From contig NZ_CP129382.1 in NCBI RefSeq assembly GCF_030435705.1, positions 3,218,501-3,282,500 on the forward strand: a stretch of 64,000 nucleotides of DNA. The letters run 5' to 3'. A model generated the notes under the pieces. That model made no database searches. It was given only the letters and a program-made list of their open reading frames with translations, and was not told the origin of the DNA. Shown here one piece after another: positions 47,233-56,734 of this stretch (the stretch's first letter is position 1; each line of letters starts with the position of its first letter). A program made the translations under genes and the position numbers. Origin of the DNA: Rhizobium sp. SSA_523. GTDB taxonomy: Bacteria; Pseudomonadota; Alphaproteobacteria; Rhizobiales; Rhizobiaceae.

Positions 47233-49028
47233 AGAAGGTGTTGATCGCCAATCGCGGTGAAATCGCCGTCCGTATCATCAGGGCCTGCAGGGATTACGGC
47301 CTCAGGAGCGTCGCAGCCTATGCCGATGCCGATGCGGATGCCATGTTCGTGCGCCAGGCGGACGAAGCTTACGCCCTTGACGGGGTAAACCCGAAAGACA
47401 GCTATCTCGACATCGACAAGATCATCCGGATCGCCAGACGCACCGGCGCAGATGCCGTCCATCCGGGCTATGGCTTCTTGTCGGAACGGGCCGAATTTGC
47501 CGAAGCGGTCATAGAGGCGGGACTGGTCTGGATCGGGCCGGATCCCCACGTCATCGCCGCGCTTGGCGACAAGCTGAAGGCGCGCGAGATCGCCAGACAG
47601 GTCGGGGCGCCGCTTGTCGCAGGCAGCGAGGGTGCCATCGACAATGCCGCCGAAGCGCTTGCCTTCGCCCGCCGGTTCGGCCTGCCGATCGCGATCAAGG
47701 CGGCGCATGGCGGCGGCGGACGCGGCCTCAAGATCGCACGGGCACTCGAAGAGGTTGAAGAGAGTTTCCACTCCGCCAGGCGCGAGGCTCTGGCCGCCTT
47801 CGGGCGCGGCGAATGCTATGTCGAACAGTTTCTCGACCGGCCGCGCCATATCGAGGCGCAGATCCTTGCCGACCGTCACGGCCATGTTCTGGTGGTGGGG
47901 ACGCGGGACTGCTCGCTGCAGCGCCGCAACCAGAAACTCGTGGAGGAAGCGCCGGCGCCCTTCCTGACGCCGGACCAACGCGGCCTCATCCACAAGGCCG
48001 CGAGCGACATCTGCGCCGCTGTCGGCTATGTCGGCGCCGGAACGGTCGAGTTCCTGCTCAGTGCCAGCGGCGTCATCTCCTTTCTGGAGGTCAATACCCG
48101 TTTGCAGGTCGAGCATCCGGTGACGGAAGAGACAACGGGACTGGACCTGGTGGTCGAACAGTTCCGCATTGCCGAAGGCCTGCCCATCAGCCGGACGCAG
48201 ATGCCGGAGCCGAACGGCCACGCCATCGAATTCCGTATCAATGTCGAAGATCCCGCACGGGGTTTCCTGCCCTTTTCCGGAGATATTTCAACATTCGTGG
48301 CGCCAGCCGGGCCGGGTATCCGCCTGGACAGCGGTGTCGCGCAGGGATCGTCGGTTCCCAGCATGTTCGATTCTCTCATCGCCAAACTCGTCGTCTGGGG
48401 CCCGGACCGGAAGACGGCGCTGGCGCGGGCGCGGCGCGCGCTTGCGGAATTCGAGATCGGGGGCGTGCCGACCGTCCTGCCTTTCCATCGCGCCGTTGTC
48501 GATCATCCGGATTTTACGGGAGAGGCGTTTTGCGTCCATACGCGCTGGATCGAAACGGATTTTTCGGAACACCTTGAGGCTCAGCTGCGCCCGGCAGCCC
48601 CGGATCACCAATCGATGATCTCGGTCTCGGTCGAAATCGATGGCAAGCGGTCTTCTCTTCGCCTTTCCGAAAGTCTCCTCGGTCTCTTCGGTCGTGCCGG
48701 ATCGCAACCGGCGGCAGCGGCCGACATGGCCGACATGGCCGGCATGGCCAACAAGGATGAGACGGCCTTGTACTCCCCGGTTCCTGGCAATCTGACGCAT
48801 TGGACACATGCCGATGGCGATCAGGTGGAAGAGGGTGCAGTGCTTGCCGTTCTCGACGCCATGAAGATGGAGACCACTATCGTCGCCCCGCATGCCGGGA
48901 CCCTCAAGATCATCGCCAAGCCCGGCTCGCTGCAGAAAGCCGGCGCGGTGATCGCGCATATCCTACCATCGCACAATGCAGCGACGTCCTTGCCCAGCCC
49001 GCAAGGTCAGCCGGAGGCCTCACAATGA
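47229..49028 (+). CDS. Biotin carboxylase with C-terminal biotinyl-carrier domain
   Basis: A 599-residue two-part enzyme. Biotin carboxylase occupies about 1-445: [19 protein letters not shown], the ATP-grasp loop [14 protein letters not shown] and [25 protein letters not shown] domain at about 515-580 has the biotinylation motif DAMKMET, with the biotinyl lysine at 546. The linker contains an ADM triplet repeat. Acyl-CoA carboxylases also have this layout, but no acyl-CoA carboxyltransferase is here; the only carboxyltransferase-like partner is the PxpB-PxpC fusion, to which it is coupled by ATGA. Confidence 0.93.
   Translation: MKKVLIANRGEIAVRIIRACRDYGLRSVAAYADADADAMFVRQADEAYALDGVNPKDSYLDIDKIIRIARRTGADAVHPGYGFLSERAEFAEAVIEAGLVWIGPDPHVIAALGDKLKAREIARQVGAPLVAGSEGAIDNAAEALAFARRFGLPIAIKAAHGGGGRGLKIARALEEVEESFHSARREALAAFGRGECYVEQFLDRPRHIEAQILADRHGHVLVVGTRDCSLQRRNQKLVEEAPAPFLTPDQRGLIHKAASDICAAVGYVGAGTVEFLLSASGVISFLEVNTRLQVEHPVTEETTGLDLVVEQFRIAEGLPISRTQMPEPNGHAIEFRINVEDPARGFLPFSGDISTFVAPAGPGIRLDSGVAQGSSVPSMFDSLIAKLVVWGPDRKTALARARRALAEFEIGGVPTVLPFHRAVVDHPDFTGEAFCVHTRWIETDFSEHLEAQLRPAAPDHQSMISVSVEIDGKRSSLRLSESLLGLFGRAGSQPAAAADMADMAGMANKDETALYSPVPGNLTHWTHADGDQVEEGAVLAVLDAMKMETTIVAPHAGTLKIIAKPGSLQKAGAVIAHILPSHNAATSLPSPQGQPEASQ
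48720..48755 (+). repeat. 9-bp in-frame repeat in the biotin carboxylase linker
   Basis: Four 9-bp units (GCCGACATG twice, GCCGGCATG, GCCAACAAG) encode ADM, ADM, AGM and ANK in the flexible linker before the biotinyl domain. Such Ala-rich linkers vary freely in length. Confidence 0.65.
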
Positions 49029-50851
49029 CACGATCCGCGCCGCTTCAAGACAGTCTGATCTCGGTCGACAATCTCAGCGTCCGCTTCGGAGCGCAGACGG
49101 TTGTAGACGGCCTCTCATTTGCCGTGTCGCCGGGCAAGACGCTGGCGATCGTCGGCGAGTCCGGGTCCGGCAAATCGGTGACATCGCTGTCGATCATGCG
49201 CCTCGCCGACATGATGGGCGCGTCACTTAACGGTGGCCGCATCCTGTTCGGCGGCAAAGACCTGCTGCAGACCTCGCAGAAAGACATGCGGCGCATCCGT
49301 GGCAAGGACATTGCCATGATCTTCCAGGAGCCCATGACCTCCCTCAACCCGGTCTTTACGATTGGCGATCAGATCAGCGAAGTGCTGATGCTGCACGAGA
49401 AGATCGGCAAGGCGGCAGCGCTGGCCGAAGCGGGCCGGCTTCTTGACATGGTTCGGCTGCCGGGCGGCCCGGCGCTTCTCAAGCGCTATCCGCACCAGCT
49501 GTCCGGCGGCATGCGCCAACGCGTGATGATTGCCATGGCGCTCGCCTGCCGCCCGAAGCTCCTGATCGCCGACGAGCCGACAACCGCGCTGGATGTCACC
49601 ATCCAGGCGCAGATCCTGCAGATCATGCGCGATCTGCAGCAGGAACTCGGCATGGGAATGATCTTCATCACCCATGACATGGGCGTCGTGGCCGAAATGG
49701 CAGATGATGTCGTCGTCATGTGGAAGGGCAGGAAAGTGGAGGAGGGGCCGGTCCGGCAGCTCTTCGCCGATCCGCAGCATCCCTATACCCAGACCCTTCT
49801 GTCGGCCGTGCCACGCCTTGGCAGCATGGAAGGTCACGATTTTCCCCGACGAATGCCCATCACCCTCGTGCAGGATGGCGAGAAAACCGTTATTGGCGAG
49901 GAAAGACGCCAGGATACGGCGCGCTATGATCAGGCGCCGCTCCTTTCCGTCAGCAATCTCGCCGTCCGTTTCGATGTCCGCAAGACCATGTTCGGCCAGG
50001 TGACGCATCGATTGAGCGCGGTGAACAATGTCAGCTTCGACATTCATCCGGGCGAGACACTGGCGTTGGTCGGCGAATCGGGATCCGGCAAGTCCACCAT
50101 CGGGCGCACAATCCAGCAGTTGCAGAAGGCCAATTCCGGGCAGATCCTGTTCAACGGCAAGAGCTATGCGGACATGTCGGCGTCCGAGCGCTTTTCCATG
50201 CACCGCAATGTCCAGTATATTTTCCAGGATCCGTTCGCCTCGCTCGATCCCCGCAAGACGGTCGGGTTTTCGGTGGCGGAACCGATCCACACGCACGGTC
50301 TCCTCTCGGGGGAGACGGCGGTTCGCCGGCGCGTCGACGAATTGCTGGAAAGGGTGGGTCTCGGATCCGGCTATGCCGATCGCTTCCCGCATGAATTCTC
50401 CGGCGGTCAGCGCCAGCGCGTCTGCATTGCGCGCGCACTCGCCTGCGAACCGAAACTGATCATTGCCGATGAAGCACTGTCTGCGCTGGATGTCTCGATC
50501 CAGGCGCAGATCATCAATCTCTTCATGGACCTGCAGGCCGAACGCGATCTCGCTTACCTGTTCATCAGCCATGACATGGCCGTGGTCGAACAGATCAGCC
50601 ATCGCGTGGCGGTTCTCTATCTCGGTCAGATCATGGAAATCGGCACGCGCCGCCAGGTGTTCGAGACGCCGGCGCATGCGTATACGCGCCGCCTTCTGTC
50701 CGCCGTTCCCGTCGCCGACCCGACAGCACAACGCAAGCCGCAGCGTATCGACGGCGAGATCCCCGATCCCGTTCGGCGTGTCGGCGACGAGCGGCCCATT
50801 CTTCCGCATCAGGAAATAGATCCAGGCCACTTCGTTGCGATGAGTGCCTGA
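49025..50851 (+). CDS. Fused double ATPase of peptide ABC transporter
   Basis: 608 residues with two ABC modules: Walker A GESGSGKS near 44-51 and again near 353-360; signatures [13 protein letters not shown] and [13 protein letters not shown]; Walker [13 protein letters not shown] and [12 protein letters not shown]. The second Walker B has the less common EAL in place of EPT. This is a DppD-DppF fusion. It overlaps the biotin carboxylase stop by 4 bp, physically linking transport to the carboxylase genes, and precedes its own binding protein by 41 bp. Confidence 0.94.
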   Translation: MTRSAPLQDSLISVDNLSVRFGAQTVVDGLSFAVSPGKTLAIVGESGSGKSVTSLSIMRLADMMGASLNGGRILFGGKDLLQTSQKDMRRIRGKDIAMIFQEPMTSLNPVFTIGDQISEVLMLHEKIGKAAALAEAGRLLDMVRLPGGPALLKRYPHQLSGGMRQRVMIAMALACRPKLLIADEPTTALDVTIQAQILQIMRDLQQELGMGMIFITHDMGVVAEMADDVVVMWKGRKVEEGPVRQLFADPQHPYTQTLLSAVPRLGSMEGHDFPRRMPITLVQDGEKTVIGEERRQDTARYDQAPLLSVSNLAVRFDVRKTMFGQVTHRLSAVNNVSFDIHPGETLALVGESGSGKSTIGRTIQQLQKANSGQILFNGKSYADMSASERFSMHRNVQYIFQDPFASLDPRKTVGFSVAEPIHTHGLLSGETAVRRRVDELLERVGLGSGYADRFPHEFSGGQRQRVCIARALACEPKLIIADEALSALDVSIQAQIINLFMDLQAERDLAYLFISHDMAVVEQISHRVAVLYLGQIMEIGTRRQVFETPAHAYTRRLLSAVPVADPTAQRKPQRIDGEIPDPVRRVGDERPILPHQEIDPGHFVAMSA

Positions 50852-50892
50852 GTGATATCGACAATCGCATGAAACCAAGAGGAACAGATAAG

Positions 50893-52425
50893 ATGGCAAG
50901 CATCAAACTGGGAATGACTTCAACTTTCATGGCGCTAGCCTTGGCCGGCGTCGCCTTTGGTGCCGCGCCTGCCTCCGCCGCAGGCAAGGTCACCGTGTCC
51001 ATCGCAACCGATCCCGGCAGCTGGGACCCGGTCGACACCTTCCTGGTCGCCTGGGGTTCGGTCGGCTCCAATATCTTCGACGGTCTGACGAGCCGTGACA
51101 CCAATGCCAAGATCGGGCCCGGCCTTGCGACCAGCTGGGAGGTTTTGGACAATGGCCTGCGCGTCCGCTTCGCTCTGCGCGAAGGCGTCAAATTCCACAA
51201 TGGCGAAGCCTTCAATGCGGATGCCGTGAAATACACCTTCGACCGCCTTCTCGGTGAGGAAGGTGCAAAAGGTCCGCAGCGCGCCAATTACACCTCGATC
51301 GATCGTGTGGAGGTCATCGACGAAAAGACGGTGGATTTCCACCTCAAGGCTGCCGATCCGGTGCTGATCACCAAGCTTGCCGGTTACGGCGCGATGATCG
51401 TGCCGCCGCAATACATCAAGGAAAAGGGTGAGGATTATTTCAACGCTCATCCCGTCGGGACCGGCCCCTTCAGCTTCGTCGCCTACAATGCCAAGATCGA
51501 CCTGCAGCTGAAGGCCAATCCCGATTACTGGGGCGGCGCGGCAAAGATCTCGGAACTGGATTACCGCTTCATCTCCGAGCCGGCCACGGCCGTGGCCGAG
51601 TTGCAGGCGGGGCGCGTGGATCTCGTGATTGACCTGCCGATCAGCCTGATCCCGGTTGTCGAAGGCGATTCCAAGCTGGCGGTCGAGTCAACCACCGGCC
51701 CGGTCGTCAACGGCCTGCGTTTCAATACCAAGGACGGCATCACCAAGGATGAAAGGGTGCGCAAGGCCCTGATCATGGCGGTGGACCGCGCCACCATCAT
51801 CCAATCCTTGCTGGGTGGCCAGGCGACGGAAATCGCCAGCTTCCAGAGCGCGCTTTCCTTCGGCGACGATCCGTCCCTGAAGCCGCTGCCCTATGATCCG
51901 GCCAAGGCCAAGGCGCTGCTGGCAGAGGCGGGCGTCAAGCCCGGCACGCCGGTGCAGATCGATATCCGGTCGGGCAATCCTACCTTCAACGAGGTTTCGC
52001 AGGCGATCGCGGCCTATCTCCAGACCGTCGGCATCAATGCCACCGTGAAGCCTTACGAGACGAATGTCTTCCTCAACGACATCGTCCCGCAGGGCAAGAC
52101 CGGCGCAATGTTCCAGCAGAGCTGGGGCGGCTGGACGCTGGACTACGACAACACCGCCTATCTTCTCTACCATTCCGGCCAGAAGTGGAACCCTTACGAC
52201 GCGGATCCGAAGCTCGATACCATGCTCGAAGAGCAGCGCCCGATGACGGATGTCGGCCAGCGTGAAAAGCTGCTGCAGGGCATTGCCGGCTATATTGCCG
52301 ACAAGGCGCTCGAAATGCCGCTTTACAACCTGAACGCAATCTATGGCGTCAACAAGCGGGTGAAGGATTTCGTCGCTGCGCCGGACAACCGCGTGAAGCT
52401 CAACGAAGTGTCCGTCGCCGAGTAA
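50893..52425 (+). CDS. Peptide ABC transporter, periplasmic binding protein
   Basis: A 510-residue SBP_bac_5 protein with signal peptide (MASIKLGMTSTFMALALAGV, cleavage near ASAAG). Core features include NIFDGLTSRDTNAKIGPGLA, FALREGVKFHNGEAFNADAV, VGTGPFSFVAYN and QQSWGGWTLDYDNTAYLLYH. AGAGGAA precedes ATG 50893; an ATG at 50869 would put eight charged residues ahead of the signal peptide. Family members bind peptides, nickel, heme or glutathione; the operon suggests pyroglutamyl or other modified peptides. A hairpin follows. Confidence 0.92.
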   Translation: MASIKLGMTSTFMALALAGVAFGAAPASAAGKVTVSIATDPGSWDPVDTFLVAWGSVGSNIFDGLTSRDTNAKIGPGLATSWEVLDNGLRVRFALREGVKFHNGEAFNADAVKYTFDRLLGEEGAKGPQRANYTSIDRVEVIDEKTVDFHLKAADPVLITKLAGYGAMIVPPQYIKEKGEDYFNAHPVGTGPFSFVAYNAKIDLQLKANPDYWGGAAKISELDYRFISEPATAVAELQAGRVDLVIDLPISLIPVVEGDSKLAVESTTGPVVNGLRFNTKDGITKDERVRKALIMAVDRATIIQSLLGGQATEIASFQSALSFGDDPSLKPLPYDPAKAKALLAEAGVKPGTPVQIDIRSGNPTFNEVSQAIAAYLQTVGINATVKPYETNVFLNDIVPQGKTGAMFQQSWGGWTLDYDNTAYLLYHSGQKWNPYDADPKLDTMLEEQRPMTDVGQREKLLQGIAGYIADKALEMPLYNLNAIYGVNKRVKDFVAAPDNRVKLNEVSVAE

Positions 52426-52495
52426 GCGGCGCGTCGAGGCCGACGATCTTCAGCCCAGCGCGGGTGGATCGGACGGTCGTCGCTTAGGCTATCGA

Positions 52496-52523
52496 GGCAG
52501 GCATCGCAGGATCGGTGCCTGCC
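52496..52523 (+). terminator. Hairpin after the second binding-protein gene
   Basis: Stem GGCAGGCA (52496-52503) / TGCCTGCC (52516-52523) with a 12-nt loop, then ACCCTTTC. It lies in the 135-bp gap before the permeases. Like the hairpin in the first transporter operon it could uncouple binding-protein from permease expression. T-run weak, so attenuation is uncertain. Confidence 0.5.
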
Positions 52524-52560
52524 ACCCTTTCTAGTTCTGTCAAATCAACGGACCCCGTTC

Positions 52561-53484
52561 ATGGCTGGTTTTATCCTCAGGCGTCTGGCTCAGGCCATAT
52601 TTGCCGTTCTGGCTGTCACGCTGCTTGTGTCCTTCGCCATACGCTTGACCGGGGATCCCGCACTCATGCTCACCCAGGGCGCCGGCAGCATCACCGAGGC
52701 CGATCTGGTCCGCATCCGGGAGGCGCTCGGCGTCAACCGCCCCTTCTTCGTTCAATATCTCGAATTTCTGCGCGGCATCGTCACCTTCGATCTCGGCCGC
52801 AGCTTTCTCGGCGGAACGCCGGTTTCGCAACTGATCGGTACGGCCTTGCCTGCGACTCTGGCGCTCGCCTTCTGGTCCATGTTCGTTTCCATCGTCCTGT
52901 CGATCCCGCTCGGCATCAAGGCCGCCACATCGCGCGGCGGCTGGATCGACCAGACGATCCGCATCGTGTCGCTGGTCGGCCTGTCCTTCCCGAACTTCTG
53001 GCTGGCGATCATGTTCGTCCTGATCTTTTCGATCACCTTCAACCTCTTGCCGCCGAGCGGCTTGAGCGGTGCCTCGAGCTACATCATGCCGGCCATGACG
53101 ATGGGCATCATCATGACGGCAGTGAATGTACGCCTCGTGCGCACAACCATGCTGGAGACGCTGAATTCGCAGTATATCATGGTGGCGCGCGCCAAGGGCC
53201 TCAGCGAGACCAAGGTGCTTTACAAGCACGCTCTGCGCAATTGCGCCATCCCGATCGTCACCTATCTCGGCGTGCAGTTCGGCGGGCTTCTTGGCGGCAT
53301 CGTCGTCGTCGAGCGGGTGTTCAACTGGCCAGGGCTCGGCACGCTTGCCTTCGATGCCGTGGGCGGGCGCGATTATCCTGTCCTGCAGGCCACTATTTTC
53401 GTGCTGTCGCTGATGATCATCGGCGTCAACCTTCTGGTCGATATTGCCTATGGCCTCATCGATCCGCGCATCCGGACGGAGTAG
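52561..53484 (+). CDS. Peptide ABC transporter permease (DppB/GsiC-like)
   Basis: A 307-residue permease with six hydrophobic segments, beginning MAGFILRRLAQAIFAVLAVT, with the family IREALGVNRPFFVQYLEFLR region and the EAA loop near YIMVARAKGLSETKVLYKHA. It pairs with the next permease, whose start is 8 bp after its stop. Confidence 0.93.
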   Translation: MAGFILRRLAQAIFAVLAVTLLVSFAIRLTGDPALMLTQGAGSITEADLVRIREALGVNRPFFVQYLEFLRGIVTFDLGRSFLGGTPVSQLIGTALPATLALAFWSMFVSIVLSIPLGIKAATSRGGWIDQTIRIVSLVGLSFPNFWLAIMFVLIFSITFNLLPPSGLSGASSYIMPAMTMGIIMTAVNVRLVRTTMLETLNSQYIMVARAKGLSETKVLYKHALRNCAIPIVTYLGVQFGGLLGGIVVVERVFNWPGLGTLAFDAVGGRDYPVLQATIFVLSLMIIGVNLLVDIAYGLIDPRIRTE

Positions 53485-53492
53485 AACCAGCC

Positions 53493-54347
53493 ATGGCAAA
53501 GCTTAGCAAGCCACACCGCTTCTCACGCTTCAGGAGCCTTGAGTTCATCCTCGGCTTCGTGCTGATCGGCACCATCCTGACGGCGGCGCTTCTGGCCAAT
53601 GTATTGTTTCCGGCAGGGTTCGACCGCATCGACCTTCTCGCCCGCCTCAAGCCGCCGTTCCAGATCATGGCCCATCCCTTCGGGACCGACCCGCTGGGGC
53701 GCGATATTCTGGCGCGAGTGATCGCCGGAGGGCGCATATCGCTTCTGGTCGGTGTCACCTCGGTGGCCGGCGCGGCAATCATCGGCATCGCTGTCGGCCT
53801 GATCGCCGGCTATTATCGGGGCGTCACCGAAATGCTGGTGATGCGCTTTGCCGATATCCAGCTGGCGCTGCCCTTCATCCTGCTTGCCATCACCTTTATC
53901 GCCATTCTCGGCGGCAGCCTGCAGAACACGATCATCCTGCTCATCGTGTCGCAATGGGTGCAATATGCACGGCTGGTGCGGGGATCGGTCCTTGCCCTTC
54001 GGGACCGGGAGTTCGTGCTGGCGGCCAAGGCAATCGGCGTCAAGAACTGGCGGATCATCCTGCAGCATCTCCTGCCCAACCTGACGGGGCCGGTCATCGT
54101 CCTGATGACGTTGAATGTGGCAACCAACATCCTCCTGGAAAGCAGCCTTACCTTCCTCGGCATGGGCGTGGATCCCAGCGTCCCGACATGGGGCGGCATG
54201 CTGGCGGATGCGCGCACCTATATGCAGACGGCCTGGTGGGCCAGCGTCTTTCCCGGCCTTGCCATTCTCCTGACCGTGCTTGGCCTTAATCTTCTCGGAG
54301 ACTGGCTGCGTGACAGCCTCGATCCGACCGGCAGAACCTCCAGGTGA
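53493..54347 (+). CDS. Peptide ABC transporter permease (DppC/GsiD-like)
   Basis: A 284-residue permease: N-terminal helix near FILGFVLIGTILTAALLANV, the conserved PFGTDPLGRDILARVIAGGR and the EAA loop REFVLAAKAIGVKNWRIILQ. Compact, without the long insertion seen in the OppC-like protein of the first operon. ATG 53493. The M14 gene follows 4 bp after the stop. Confidence 0.93.
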   Translation: MAKLSKPHRFSRFRSLEFILGFVLIGTILTAALLANVLFPAGFDRIDLLARLKPPFQIMAHPFGTDPLGRDILARVIAGGRISLLVGVTSVAGAAIIGIAVGLIAGYYRGVTEMLVMRFADIQLALPFILLAITFIAILGGSLQNTIILLIVSQWVQYARLVRGSVLALRDREFVLAAKAIGVKNWRIILQHLLPNLTGPVIVLMTLNVATNILLESSLTFLGMGVDPSVPTWGGMLADARTYMQTAWWASVFPGLAILLTVLGLNLLGDWLRDSLDPTGRTSR

Positions 54348-54351
54348 TCCG

Positions 54352-56082
54352 ATGACAAAAATTTTCGAGACGTCCTTCGAGCGCAGCCTCGACCAGCTTG
54401 TGGCCATGGCGCAACCGGGAGACCGGTTCGAGGCCTGGACCTTCGACGATCGGTCAAGCCGCGAGGCCGCCATGGCACGGCTTGCCGAAAAAGGCGTTAC
54501 GGCGCGCATTCGCAGCGCCTATAAGCCGCTGGTCACGTTTTTCCGGGAGGAAGTCGATCTCGACGATGTCGAGACGATCGAAATCCACTATCCGGTCCAC
54601 CCTGCGGCTGCGCAGAACCGGTTCCGGCTGGAAGCCTATCCGCTGGCAGCGCTGGTGGGCTCGGCAAGCCTCATCTTCGTCGCGCGCGAGGATGCGGAGT
54701 TCCGTTACGAGATCCGCTTGACGCGCGCCCATTCGGAGGAAACCCTGACCGTGCTTGCCCCCAACCGGGTGCACCAGGACATTCTCGGCGAGACCAATGT
54801 CTCCCCGACCGGCTGGCTGCGGCGGGACGGCGAACCGGATGGAGCCCGTTTCGAAACCGATTACGAACGGCTGTTCCATTCGACCATGGCGGCAATCGCC
54901 GGCTTTGGCTGGGGTGATGAGGAGCCGTATTTCGAGGAGTTGAACATCCGCGTCGCACATCCGGCCGCCGATGAACCGCTTCCCTATGACGATGAAGTGC
55001 TGAGCCTGCGGGAAGCCCTGCACGAGGACTTCTATTTCTCGCTTCTGGAAGTGTTCCAGGCGAAATCCGGCCGGCCGTCCGGCTACCGCGACCTCAGGCC
55101 CGGCCAGATCGTGCCGGAAATCGTCCAGAGCGAGGGGCGCGTCAGCGTCTCAGTCACCACGAGGGCGCTTTCGACGGAATTCCTCGATGGTCCCGAGCAG
55201 GAGATCGACCGGGCGCGGGAGCCGATCGCTGCCGGCCAGATCGCGTCCTGCCTCGAGACGATCGGCGGACAGGGCTTTGCCGCAAGAAGCCGATCCGGCA
55301 GGACCGTTGCGGCGCGCTATGTGAAGGGAACGGATCTGCCGGTCATGATCAGCGGCGGGCAGCATCCCAACGAGGTCAGCGGCATTATCGGATGCCTGCG
55401 GGCAGCGCTGATGCTGAAGAACAGGGAGGGCGCGCATTTCACCATCTCGCCGCTCGAAAACCCCGATGGCTACGCGCTGGATCAGCGGCTGCGGCGCGAC
55501 AATCCCCGCCATATGCATCACGCCGCTCGCTACACCGCGCTTGGGGATGATCTCGAATATCGCACGCCGGAGAATTCCGGCGGTCATCTGAACGAGACGG
55601 ATATTCGCCTGCAGGCGCAGCGAATGACGGGGGCGGGGCTGCATATCAACCTGCACGGCTATCCCGCGCATGAATGGACGCGGCCGCTCTCCGGCTACGT
55701 TCCGCGCGGCTTTGCCATGTGGACGTTGCCGAAAGGCTTCTTCCTGGTTCTTCGCCATCATGCGGGATGGGAAGACACGGCGGAGGAACTGCTGGACCGG
55801 GTCACCCGCCACTTAAGCGCGATACCCGGCCTGCTCGACGACAATGCCAGGCAGATCAAACGGTATGAAACCCATTCCGGTGAAACGGGCTTCCGTATCA
55901 TCAACGGCTTTCCCTGCCTGTCCTCCGTCGACGATCGTCACGCGGTTCCCATCACGCTCATCACCGAATATCCGGACGAGACGATCTACGGGCAAGACTT
56001 GATCGCCGGCCACACTGCCCAGATGGAGACGGTGCTTTCCGCCTATCGGGCCTGGCAGGAGATCCATCAAAGGCTCTCCTGA
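54352..56082 (+). CDS. M14-family zinc carboxypeptidase-like protein
   Basis: 576 residues. The first 300 have no recognised domain (mixed alpha/beta, starting ETSFERSLDQLVAMAQPGDR). The C-terminal half is M14-like: GGQHPNEVSG gives zinc ligands H338 and E341, ENPDGYALDQRLRRDN contains the NPDG and substrate Arg region, INLHGYPAHEW gives the third ligand (H435), and LITEYPDETI supplies a likely catalytic E539. No signal peptide, so cytoplasmic. As the last gene of the pxp-biotin-ABC operon it probably trims imported peptides; substrate unproven. Confidence 0.85.
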   Translation: MTKIFETSFERSLDQLVAMAQPGDRFEAWTFDDRSSREAAMARLAEKGVTARIRSAYKPLVTFFREEVDLDDVETIEIHYPVHPAAAQNRFRLEAYPLAALVGSASLIFVAREDAEFRYEIRLTRAHSEETLTVLAPNRVHQDILGETNVSPTGWLRRDGEPDGARFETDYERLFHSTMAAIAGFGWGDEEPYFEELNIRVAHPAADEPLPYDDEVLSLREALHEDFYFSLLEVFQAKSGRPSGYRDLRPGQIVPEIVQSEGRVSVSVTTRALSTEFLDGPEQEIDRAREPIAAGQIASCLETIGGQGFAARSRSGRTVAARYVKGTDLPVMISGGQHPNEVSGIIGCLRAALMLKNREGAHFTISPLENPDGYALDQRLRRDNPRHMHHAARYTALGDDLEYRTPENSGGHLNETDIRLQAQRMTGAGLHINLHGYPAHEWTRPLSGYVPRGFAMWTLPKGFFLVLRHHAGWEDTAEELLDRVTRHLSAIPGLLDDNARQIKRYETHSGETGFRIINGFPCLSSVDDRHAVPITLITEYPDETIYGQDLIAGHTAQMETVLSAYRAWQEIHQRLS

Positions 56083-56105
56083 AGTCCGCGCGCCTGTCGG
56101 CTGCG

Positions 56106-56615
56106 TCAGACGCGCCGATAGCTGCGGTCGAAGTAGATCAGCGCCTGGCCGCTCTTGCGCAGGTGGATCGTCTCGACCGTGCAAAACAGGACTTCATGCG
56201 TCTCGCCATCGGCCGTGGACCCGATCCGGCAGTCGAATGAAGCGAGCGCCCCTTCCAGCCGGTGGCAACCGGTCTCAGTCCGCGTCCACTCGGCCGCGGC
56301 AAAACGCTCCTGCACCGGCGTCTTGCCGCCGAAGAGACGGCTGAGATCTTCATGGTCAGCGGACAGGATATTGATGCAAACCACCTGATTGTCGCGGACC
56401 GGCCGATAGGCTGAGGAACCGCGGTTGAGACATACCAGCAATGTCGGCGGCGAATCCGAGACGCTGCAGACGGCCGTGGCCGCAAAGCCGGCCTTCCCGC
56501 CCGGTCCATCGGTGGTGACGATGGTAACGGCGGCCCCCAGGCGCGCCATCGCGTCGCGAAACGCCATGCGCTGTTCGTCCTCAGGAATGGCAGTCTGTAC
56601 CGCGGCAGCCAACAT
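56106..56615 (-). CDS. Flavin reductase family protein (RutF/HpaC-like)
   Basis: A 169-residue FMN-binding split-barrel protein. Typical are [40 protein letters not shown] and [16 protein letters not shown]. Relatives reduce FMN with NADH for a partner monooxygenase. The start at 56615 has GGAGAG seven bases upstream, preferred to the ATG at 56636. No monooxygenase gene is nearby. It is convergent with the M14 gene (23 bp between the stops). Confidence 0.9.
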   Translation of the reverse strand: MLAAAVQTAIPEDEQRMAFRDAMARLGAAVTIVTTDGPGGKAGFAATAVCSVSDSPPTLLVCLNRGSSAYRPVRDNQVVCINILSADHEDLSRLFGGKTPVQERFAAAEWTRTETGCHRLEGALASFDCRIGSTADGETHEVLFCTVETIHLRKSGQALIYFDRSYRRV

Positions 56616-56734
56616 AGGCGCTCTCCAATTCGTCATTGCCGCTATTTTACGACGGAACGGACTAACAGTTCAGGGGGCAGGGCAGGAAACTCGCGTTTGT
56701 GGTTAAAAGCGTGGCGCGGCCAGAAGGCCCGGCA

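Noticed and set aside
47229..49028. Acetyl- or propionyl-CoA carboxylase alpha subunit as the function of the biotin carboxylase
   Set aside because: The domain layout would allow it, but no acyl-CoA carboxyltransferase gene is present, and the gene overlaps the PxpB-PxpC fusion. Kept as an alternative only.
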